Part shown: positions 1 to 6,358 of the stretch, in pieces
Layout: every line of letters starts with the position of its first letter
Position numbering within the stretch: position 1 is the stretch's first letter
Assembly: GCA_903927605.1 (NCBI GenBank)
Contig: CAIYNT010000214.1
Location: 1-18,763 of the forward strand
Reading direction: 5' to 3'
Source: an uncultured Holophagaceae bacterium
GTDB taxonomy: Bacteria > Acidobacteriota > Holophagae > Holophagales > Holophagaceae
DNA length: 18,763 nt
The notes under the pieces: generated by a model
The model's input: only the letters and a program-made list of their open reading frames with translations
Told to the model about the DNA's origin: nothing
Database searches by the model: none
Translations under genes and position numbers: made by a program

Positions 1-6
1 CAGTAC

Positions 7-53
7 CCCCTTGGTCATCTGGCGGTGCTCCATACACCGCGATGACCAAGGGG
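7..53. repeat. Large imperfect hairpin (13 bp + 6 bp stem)
   Basis: CCCCTTGGTCATC (7-19) is perfectly complementary to GATGACCAAGGGG (41-53). After a two-base bulge (20-21), GCGGTG (22-27) pairs with CACCGC (35-40), leaving a 7-nt loop. The stem is 19 bp. There is no T-run on either side, so it is not a classical intrinsic terminator. It does sit just past the end of the minus-strand open frame at 61-405 and could end that transcript. A REP-like palindrome is the alternative. Confidence 0.6.
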
Positions 54-60
54 CCTGCTT

Positions 61-405
61 TCACCCTTCCGCGCTAGCCGTCTTTATCGACCGGGCTGCC
101 TGGATGACCGTCCCCCGCCGCGCAGCGGCTTCGTTCAACCCCGAAAGAGTGAGCCCCAGAATGAAGCTCCAGGGCGAGGAAAGTCGACGGGTCAGGATCC
201 AGGGGAGGGGAGCAAGAAACGCGAATGCACCGATGTGAGTCAGTGGAGAGGCGAGGCTACCGGCCCAGATCCACCCGGATCCAAGTCGATGGGAGGTCCC
301 GTGATCGTACAAGAAAGATAGGGCCCAAAGAGCGTAACAAACCCCGATGGGTCGCCAGTTCTTGGCCAGTGGGAACCAGGAATTCCAGGAATACACCGAT
401 TCCAA
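61..405 (-). CDS. Doubtful small membrane protein or gene remnant
   Basis: I do not recognise this frame. It stays open from 498 down to the TGA at 61-63, but its only ATG (498) lies inside the precursor peptide gene in another frame. A TTG at 405 or a GTG at 396 are the remaining possible starts, and neither has a convincing ribosome site. The translation has membrane-like stretches, including GVCYALWALSFLY, IGAFAFLAPLPWIL and WSFILGLTLSGLNEA, suggesting about three helices. Codon third positions are less GC-rich than in the certain genes of this window. It follows the precursor on the same strand and ends just before the 7-53 hairpin, so a co-transcribed helper (export or immunity) is conceivable. 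It may equally be a decayed gene or chance reading frame. Confidence 0.25.
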   Translation of the reverse strand: MESVYSWNSWFPLAKNWRPIGVCYALWALSFLYDHGTSHRLGSGWIWAGSLASPLTHIGAFAFLAPLPWILTRRLSSPWSFILGLTLSGLNEAAARRGTVIQAARSIKTASAEG

Positions 406-445
406 GCTATTCTCGATCGCGGATCCGGTGAACCAAGGCTGGTCA

Positions 446-601
446 TCAAGCGTTCGTGGCCGTGTAGGTGACGGTGATGGAGAAGGGCTGCTGTTCACGG
501 GCGGCCCTCGTTCCCCGGGCTTCCAGGGCCTGGTTCAGTTTTTCGCTGGCGCTGCTGGAGCGCTGAATGGACTCTTTGCGGAAGGAGAGGCTGCTGGTCA
601 T
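446..601 (-). CDS. Candidate RiPP precursor peptide (51 aa, no Cys)
   Basis: This is a small gene divergent from the LanB dehydratase. An AGGGAG ribosome site (612-607) lies 5 nt before the ATG at 601, and the gene ends in TGA at 448-446. Nearly every codon ends in G or C, as in the certain genes nearby. The N-terminal half is charged and helix-prone. Its segment LSFRKESI (residues 5-12) resembles the L-x-[LF]-x-K-E-[ST]-I pattern I associate with leaders of class I lanthipeptide precursors. The C-terminus SITVTYTATNA (41-51) has Ser/Thr at 41, 43, 45, 47 and 49, alternating with I, V, Y, A and N. There is no cysteine, so lanthionine rings could not form within this peptide. I infer that it is the LanB substrate, modified by Ser/Thr dehydration. 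It could instead be an unrelated small protein. Leader-core cleavage site: not visible; R29-G30 or the R32-R35 region are guesses. Confidence 0.7.
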   Translation of the reverse strand: MTSSLSFRKESIQRSSSASEKLNQALEARGTRAAREQQPFSITVTYTATNA

Positions 602-697
602 GGGGACTCCCTGGTAACGCCACGGGGCGCAACCATGGTTCTGAGGCCTGCCGGGACGAAAGCCAACACCTTTCCATGAACGGTATCTAAACACGAC

Positions 698-710
698 TCC
701 AACCGTTGGA
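698..710. promoter_or_regulatory. Dyad in the precursor/lanB divergent promoter region
   Basis: TCCAAC-C-GTTGGA is a perfect 6-bp-arm inverted repeat inside the 206-bp gap between the divergent precursor (start 601) and lanB (start 808). Its location suits an operator for a regulator acting on both genes. No convincing -35/-10 pair was found on either strand of the gap, and no regulator gene is in the window. A dyad this short can occur by chance. Confidence 0.25.
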
Positions 711-807
711 CCCGTCCAGAGACACCTTTCGGCGGACTCCCGTGGTCCCTGGACAAGGGGCTGTTCCAGCGCTCTGGTTATGCTTCCATTCAAGGAAGCA
801 GCCCCGT

Positions 808-3800
808 ATGCCCGAGCAGCCCCCATGCCAAACCGCTGATTTTTTCGTTCTGCGCACGGCGGGGCTGCCGCTGGCGGCACTCTCTTCCCGCAACCAGATA
901 GGGCCTGAATCTGATTCTCAGGAGCCCTTTGCGGATCAGCTGGAACGGGATCGAGAAGCGTTGCGCCAGATCCTTCGCGATTTGGTACGACGCAGCGACG
1001 TGCGGGAAGCGGTGGCGCTGGCTTCTCCAGATCTGGCCTCGCGGCTGAGTGCTTGGCTGGAGGGTTCCCTGGACAGCCTGGCGGCCCGGAACGTGGAGCG
1101 GGCCCTGCTGAAGTACCTCAGCCGGATGAGCAGCCGCGCGACGCCCTTCGGCCTCTTCGCCGGCGTGTCCAGGGGAGCCTGGGGCCCCGCCAGCGGCTTG
1201 TCCGTGGGGCCCTGGCCGGATTGCCGCAAGGCCCTGCGCCTGGATTGGGGCGTCCTGGAGGCCCTGGTGGATCGCCTGGAGCGGGAGCCAGAGGTGCGGG
1301 CGGCACTGAGCTATCAGCCCAACTCGAGCCTCTACGCCCGCGGAGGGTGGTACCGCTACCTGGAGCGCCGGGACGCCGCAGGAGAACAGGGCCGCACGTA
1401 CCACTTGGAGGCCGTTGAGGCCACGCCGCACCTGGACTTCGTCCTTCAGCTGGCACAGGAGGGCTCGCCCCTGGAAGACCTCGCGACGAGCCTGGCCCGT
1501 CGCATGGCGGTGGACACCCTGGACGCCCGATTGTTTCTCGAGCAGCTGGTCGACGCCCAGTTGCTGTGCGGGAAACTCCATCCACCGCTGACCAGTTCCG
1601 ACCCCCTGGGTCAGGTGATCGCAGCCCTTCAATCCAACTCGAGTACGGCCTCCAGGGCCGAGCCTCTGGTCGCGTTGGATGCGGAACTGAAAGCCATCCA
1701 GGGCGCTCCCCTCGGGTCCCATCCCGAGGGGTATCGCAGTCTGGCGGCGACTTTGGTCGACCTGGGGATTTCCTCAGATACCCGGGATGTCCTGCAGGTG
1801 GACGCCTTCCGACCCTCCCCGGGCTTGGCTCTGGCACCCGTGGTGCGTCGAGCCCTTGAGGAGGGCGCTGAAATGCTCCGCCGACTGACTCCGGCACCCT
1901 CCGAGAGCCCCCTGGAGCGGTTCCAGACGGCTTTCCAGGAGCGCTACGGCACCCGGTGGATGCCGCTGCTGGAGGTGCTGGATGAGGAGAGTGGCCTCGG
2001 GTTTGACGGGGGCGTTCCCCTGGATTCCCCGTTGCTGGAGGGTCTGCCCTTTCGGAGCTCGTCCCCGCCCCGCCAGCTCTCCCCCCGGGACTTGTTTCTA
2101 TTGAAGCAACTTCCGAGCTGGCAAGGCGCCCTGGTCTGGGAGCTGGAGGATGCCGATGTGGACGCCCTCGCCACTCCAAATCCTCAACCCTTTCCCCATT
2201 CGTTCGCCGCCTTGACCAGCCTGGCGGCTTCCAGCCTCGTCGCCTTGGACCGGGGTGAATTCCGATTCTGGATGGAACAGTATTCGGGTCCCACGGCCGC
2301 CCGGTGGCTTGGGCGTTTTGCCTCCGGGGATCCAGCGTTGAAGAAGGCGCTCCGAAACCACCTTCGGCGAGAGGAGTCCCTGCGGCCGGAAGCGGTGTTT
2401 GCGGAAGTAGTCCATGTGCCCGAAGGCAGGATGGGCAATGTGCTGGCCCGGCCCTCCCTGCGGGACTACGAGATCCCCTTTCTGGCCACACCGGGCGTTG
2501 AGCGCGACAAGACGATCCTGCCCTCGGACCTTCTGTTGACCGTACGAGGGGAGCGCGTGTGGCTCGCCTCCACGCGGCTGGGACGGGAGGTGATCCCCCG
2601 CCTGTCATCGGCCCACAACTTCGCTCGCGGGCCCGTGGTCTACCGGTTCCTGGCCCACCTCCAGGATCAGGACGGACGCCAAGGGGGTTGGTCCTGGGGC
2701 GCCTTGGCGGAACAGCCCTTTCTGCCGCGAGTCACCCGAGGCCGCCACGTGCTCAGCAAGGCGCGTTGGCGGATCGAGTCCAGGGAACTGAAGGAGGCTC
2801 TGAAGGGTTCCCCCGAAGGGGCCTGGGGCGCCTTCCAAACCCTGCGGGGAAAGCGCGGGCTGCCCAGGTTCGTGATGCTCACCGATGCTGACAACTGCCT
2901 GCTGGTGGACCTGGATCAGGTCCTGTGGGTGGAGACCCTGCACCACCTCGTCTCGAGCCGTTCTGCCTTCATCCTCACCGAGTGTTTCCCGGATCCGGGC
3001 CAGGCCCTGGTCACTTCGCCAGAAGGAGCCTTCGCCCACGAACTGGTTATTCCCTTCGAGTCGACGTCGCCCGCTCAGCCCAAGGTGAGCACTCTCCCGA
3101 AGTTTTCTCATGCGCCCAAACTCCGGGCCTACCCGCCCGGTTCGGAATGGCTCTACCTCAAGCTCTACTGCGGGCCCGCCAGTGCGGATCGGCTCCTGGT
3201 GGAACTGGCTCCCCTCCTCCAGATGACCAAAGCGGAAGGGCTCTGGGACCGGTGGCACTTCATTCGCTATCGCGATCCGGAGCACCACCTGCGTCTGCGC
3301 TTTCACGGCCTTCCCAGCCGACTTCTCTCGGAGCTCCTTCCCCATCTCCACAAGCACCTGGAGGAACGCCTGGTTCAAGGCCTTCTATGGAAAGTGCAAG
3401 TGGATACCTTTGAGCCGGAATGGGAGCGCTATGGGGGCTCGCTCGGCTTTGCGCTGGCCGAAGGATGGTTCTTCGAGGACAGTCAACACATCCTGGATCA
3501 GCTGGTCAATGGACTGACCTTGGAGCAACGCTGGCGGGCGGGTCTCAGCCATGCGGATGCGATCTGGGCCGCCTTGGGATTGAGCGTCCGGGCGAGAAAA
3601 GAGCTAGCCCAGGCCTCCCGGGATGGTTTCCGCAAAGAGTTCGGCGACACGGGGGAGGGGGCTGTACAGATGGGAACGCGGTTCAGGGCCCTGCGCAAGG
3701 AACTGGAGCTGGGGTTTCCCCATGCCTCGGATTCAGCACTTGCCCCCGATCTCTGCGGCCTTCCCAAGATTCGGGAGGCCTTCAACCAGGGGCTGCTTCA

Positions 3801-3948
3801 GGGGGACCTGGTCAGCCTCGCCGGGAGTCTGTCGCACATGCACCTCAATCGCATGCTTCGGGCCAACCCCCGGGAGCACGAATGGGTCCTCATGGAATTC
3901 CTGGTGCGTCTCTACGAGTCCCGCCTCGCGCGGTTCCCAGACCTCTGA
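808..3948 (+). CDS. lanB: Full-length LanB-type lanthipeptide dehydratase
   Basis: LanB enzymes use glutamyl-tRNA to glutamylate Ser/Thr of a precursor peptide, then eliminate glutamate to give Dha/Dhb. The protein is 1046 aa, close to NisB (993 aa), and carries both domains. In the glutamylation domain, R16 in FFVLRTAG, R106-x3-R110-x-T112 in the SRMSSRATPFGLFAG motif, and D146 in LRLDW occupy the positions of the essential NisB Arg, Arg, Arg, Thr and Asp. The C-terminal elimination (SpaB_C, thiopeptide-type) domain starts near WLYLKLY. It has FIRY (R820), HHLRLRF (R829, R831) and, near the end, HMHLNRM (H1010-R1015). ATG 808 is chosen because AAGGAAG (792-798) precedes it by 9 nt and the family N-terminal motif follows directly; the frame is open further upstream from a TTG at 706. 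No LanC, transporter or protease gene is adjacent. Confidence 0.93.
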   Translation: MPEQPPCQTADFFVLRTAGLPLAALSSRNQIGPESDSQEPFADQLERDREALRQILRDLVRRSDVREAVALASPDLASRLSAWLEGSLDSLAARNVERALLKYLSRMSSRATPFGLFAGVSRGAWGPASGLSVGPWPDCRKALRLDWGVLEALVDRLEREPEVRAALSYQPNSSLYARGGWYRYLERRDAAGEQGRTYHLEAVEATPHLDFVLQLAQEGSPLEDLATSLARRMAVDTLDARLFLEQLVDAQLLCGKLHPPLTSSDPLGQVIAALQSNSSTASRAEPLVALDAELKAIQGAPLGSHPEGYRSLAATLVDLGISSDTRDVLQVDAFRPSPGLALAPVVRRALEEGAEMLRRLTPAPSESPLERFQTAFQERYGTRWMPLLEVLDEESGLGFDGGVPLDSPLLEGLPFRSSSPPRQLSPRDLFLLKQLPSWQGALVWELEDADVDALATPNPQPFPHSFAALTSLAASSLVALDRGEFRFWMEQYSGPTAARWLGRFASGDPALKKALRNHLRREESLRPEAVFAEVVHVPEGRMGNVLARPSLRDYEIPFLATPGVERDKTILPSDLLLTVRGERVWLASTRLGREVIPRLSSAHNFARGPVVYRFLAHLQDQDGRQGGWSWGALAEQPFLPRVTRGRHVLSKARWRIESRELKEALKGSPEGAWGAFQTLRGKRGLPRFVMLTDADNCLLVDLDQVLWVETLHHLVSSRSAFILTECFPDPGQALVTSPEGAFAHELVIPFESTSPAQPKVSTLPKFSHAPKLRAYPPGSEWLYLKLYCGPASADRLLVELAPLLQMTKAEGLWDRWHFIRYRDPEHHLRLRFHGLPSRLLSELLPHLHKHLEERLVQGLLWKVQVDTFEPEWERYGGSLGFALAEGWFFEDSQHILDQLVNGLTLEQRWRAGLSHADAIWAALGLSVRARKELAQASRDGFRKEFGDTGEGAVQMGTRFRALRKELELGFPHASDSALAPDLCGLPKIREAFNQGLLQGDLVSLAGSLSHMHLNRMLRANPREHEWVLMEFLVRLYESRLARFPDL

Positions 3949-4011
3949 CCATCGAGTCATGCCGGTTGTCGTTAATACCGACTTGGGTTCAAAGATAGGG
4001 ATCCTTCGCGA

Positions 4012-5130
4012 TTACCCGCCGACCCGTTCAAGGAATCGCTCCCGGCGTTCCCTGGGCCATCGTCCGCAGTAGGCCGGCTTCTGCTCCTTGACTCGCTTCG
4101 TGCAGAGCATGCAGCCTGGGGTACAGGGATTGATCGGTTCCTGGATCTCACCTAGGGCTTTGCGCGGCCAAAGGGGATCAGCAAAGAGCACCCGCGCCAA
4201 GCCCACCAGGTCCGCCTTGCCATCGCGGAGGATGGCCTCTGCCACCTCAGGGCTCTGGATGCGCCCGGCGGCCACGATGGGGATCCCAGGAACCGCCTGT
4301 CGGATGACCTGGGCGAAGGGCGCCATGAAGGCCTCCTTGACGTCGTCTTCGGCGTACCGGGGGAGCGGGAAGGCATCGTAGCACCCTGTCATCACCGATA
4401 AATAGGTGATCCCTGCTCCAGCTAGTTTCTGGGCGAAGGGAATGGTCTCGGTCAAGGTCAGGCCGCCGGGCACGTACTCGTCTGCGAGGAATCGGTAGCC
4501 GATCGGGAAGGCTTCGCCGACCTCGGCCCGCACCGCGGCCAAGACCTCAAGAGGGAAGCGCATGCGCCGCGAAACGTCGCCGCCGTAGGCATCCTCGCGG
4601 AGGTTGGTGCGGGGTGACAGGAACTGCGGGAGCAGGTAGCCCGTGCCGCCATGCAGTTCCACCCCGTCGAATCCAGCCTCCTTGGCCCGTTTGGCACCTA
4701 GAGCAAATGCGCCTACGACCCGGTCGATGCAGGCCTGATCCATGGTCTGAGGTACCGCGCCCCAGGTTTCGATGGGGGAGGGCGCGATCCGGTCGGGACG
4801 ATTCGCATGGCGTCCCGCGTGATGAATCTGCAGGATCGCAGGAATGCCGTGCTGTTTGATGGTGCTAGCCAGCCGCGTAAGCCCCGGAATGAAGCGGTCC
4901 TCGGAGATCAACATCGTCCGCGGACTCCCGAGGCCGCAGGGCTCGACGGTCACATTCTCTACGATCACCAGGCCCACACCCGAAGCGGCCATCTCGTCGT
5001 AGTAGTCGAGGACGAGGTCGTCCACCTCATGGTCCTCTCCGGGATAGGCAAGGTACAAGGGAAGGCTGACGATCCGGTTGGGCACCTGGATGGTGCCAAT
5101 GCGCAGGGGACTGGAAAGCAGGTTGTTCAT
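4012..5130 (-). CDS. Old Yellow Enzyme-family NADH:flavin oxidoreductase
   Basis: This 372-aa protein is an FMN-dependent ene-reductase of the OYE / 2,4-dienoyl-CoA reductase N-terminal type, which reduces activated C=C bonds with NAD(P)H. It is a TIM barrel: N-terminal SPLRIGTIQVPNRIV, IHHAGR (102-107), ELHGGTGYLLPQFLSP (158-173), RTNLREDAYGG (174-184), and the phosphate-binding IVAAGRI and DLVGLARVLFADP near residues 285-319. A C-terminal cluster C336-x3-C340-x2-C343-x11-C355 resembles the 4Fe-4S ligands of 2,4-dienoyl-CoA reductase-like members. The FAD/NAD domain of the long members is absent. The usual active-site HxxH pair is H160-x2-T163 here, so the second His is lost. The start abuts the stop of the upstream aldo/keto reductase (TGA then ATG), indicating translational coupling. 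The physiological substrate is unknown. Confidence 0.9.
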   Translation of the reverse strand: MNNLLSSPLRIGTIQVPNRIVSLPLYLAYPGEDHEVDDLVLDYYDEMAASGVGLVIVENVTVEPCGLGSPRTMLISEDRFIPGLTRLASTIKQHGIPAILQIHHAGRHANRPDRIAPSPIETWGAVPQTMDQACIDRVVGAFALGAKRAKEAGFDGVELHGGTGYLLPQFLSPRTNLREDAYGGDVSRRMRFPLEVLAAVRAEVGEAFPIGYRFLADEYVPGGLTLTETIPFAQKLAGAGITYLSVMTGCYDAFPLPRYAEDDVKEAFMAPFAQVIRQAVPGIPIVAAGRIQSPEVAEAILRDGKADLVGLARVLFADPLWPRKALGEIQEPINPCTPGCMLCTKRVKEQKPAYCGRWPRERRERFLERVGG

Positions 5131-6117
5131 TCAGCCGTTCACATGGACCAGGGTGGCTTCGGGGTACCTCAGTCCGGCGGCTGCTCCCAACGGCGCTGCG
5201 GCCTCGATCTGGGCCAGATCGTCCGCAGTGAGCAGGATCTCCAGGGCCACCAGGTTTTCATCCAGGTGGCTGCTGCGGGTGGTGCCGGGGATGGGCACGA
5301 TGTCCCTCCCCTGCGCCAACACCCAGGCCAGAGCCAGTTGGGAGGCCTTGACACCCTTCTGATCAGCGAGGCCTTCGATCTTCTTCACCAGGTCGAGGTT
5401 CTTTTGGAAGTTCTCTCCTTGGAACCGTGGTGCATTGCGCCGGTAGTCACCTTCAGGGATGTCTGCCAAGGTGCGGAACCGGGCTGTGAGGAATCCGCGA
5501 CCCAGCGGACTGTAGGCCACGAAGGTGATGCCCAAATCCCGGACGGTGGGGAGGATCTCGTCCTCGGGATCCCGAGTCCAGAGGGAGTACTCCGTCTGGA
5601 GGGCTGAGATGGGGTGGACGGCGTGGGCCCGGCGAATGGTGGCCGAGGAGGCCTCAGAGAGCCCCAGGAATCGCACCTTCCCAGCCTTCACCAGATCGGC
5701 CATGGTCCCCACGGTTTCCTCGATGGGGACCGTCCGGTCCACCCGATGCTGGTAGTAGAGATCGATGTGATCCACGCCCAGGCGTCTGAGGGAGGCGTCG
5801 CAGCAGGCGCGCACATAGTCAGGCCGGCCGTTCACCCCCTTGAAGCTCCCGTCTTTCCCCCTCACGTTGCCGAACTTGGTGGCCAGCACCACCTCATCCC
5901 TGCGAGCTCGGATAGCCCGGCCCACCAACTCCTCGTTCTTGAAGGGGCCATACATGTCGGCGGTGTCCAGGAAGTTCAGGCCCAGGTCGAGGGCATGATG
6001 GATGGTGGCCATGGATTCGGCCTCCGTTCCGCTCTTGTAGAACTCGCTCATGCCCATGCAGCCAAGGCCCAGGGCTGAGACAGTCAGGTTGGAGTGGCCA
6101 AGGGTGCGGGTTTTCAT
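5131..6117 (-). CDS. Aldo/keto reductase
   Basis: This 328-aa cytosolic NADPH-dependent carbonyl reductase belongs to the aldo/keto reductase superfamily. The N-terminal [20 protein letters not shown] places it near the AKR13/perakine-reductase-like branch. The catalytic tetrad is visible: D51 and Y56 ([10 protein letters not shown]), K81 (LATKFG) and H124 (YYQHRVD). The cofactor-binding [14 protein letters not shown] motif lies near the C-terminus. A GGAG lies 7 nt before the ATG at 6117, and a GATAAT (-10-like, minus strand, 6163-6158) lies further upstream without a good -35. It is the first gene of a two-gene operon with the flavin oxidoreductase; the two directly abut. The pair may act on the same enone or carbonyl substrates, which is inference. 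Confidence 0.93.
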   Translation of the reverse strand: MKTRTLGHSNLTVSALGLGCMGMSEFYKSGTEAESMATIHHALDLGLNFLDTADMYGPFKNEELVGRAIRARRDEVVLATKFGNVRGKDGSFKGVNGRPDYVRACCDASLRRLGVDHIDLYYQHRVDRTVPIEETVGTMADLVKAGKVRFLGLSEASSATIRRAHAVHPISALQTEYSLWTRDPEDEILPTVRDLGITFVAYSPLGRGFLTARFRTLADIPEGDYRRNAPRFQGENFQKNLDLVKKIEGLADQKGVKASQLALAWVLAQGRDIVPIPGTTRSSHLDENLVALEILLTADDLAQIEAAAPLGAAAGLRYPEATLVHVNG

Positions 6118-6358
6118 GGATGCTCCGGAAAGTCACGTGTTCTGGTCTTGGGCATCCATTATCCATCCATGTTGATCTTCGGGAGTCGGAGCTTCATGGC
6201 CAACCTGTCTTGATCATCACCGGCGCCACCTCCGTTGCCATCGGGAAGGCAAACAAGGTCTTTGCCAGGTATTTCAAGAGGACTTCACTCCTCGACAGGA
6301 TGTGTCGCATCTCACCTGCCAGGATATTCAGGCAACTTGCATTTCAAGAGGCTGGTGA

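Noticed and set aside
7..53. Integron attC site or CRISPR repeat
   Set aside because: The hairpin lacks the attC core GTTRRRY/RYYYAAC boxes, and no spaced repeat array is present.
240..446. Minus frame starting MTSLGS directly after the precursor stop (TGATG overlap)
   Set aside because: Codon use is not coding-like, no ribosome site is seen, and the translation is Pro/Gly-rich with no leader or family resemblance.
706..807. 34-residue N-terminal extension of lanB from a TTG at 706
   Set aside because: The ATG at 808 has a good ribosome site and starts right at the family motif; the extension has no LanB-like sequence.
1118..2608. 496-codon open frame antisense to lanB
   Set aside because: It is a shadow of the high-GC lanB codons; the product is Arg/Pro/Gly-rich low-complexity with no motifs.
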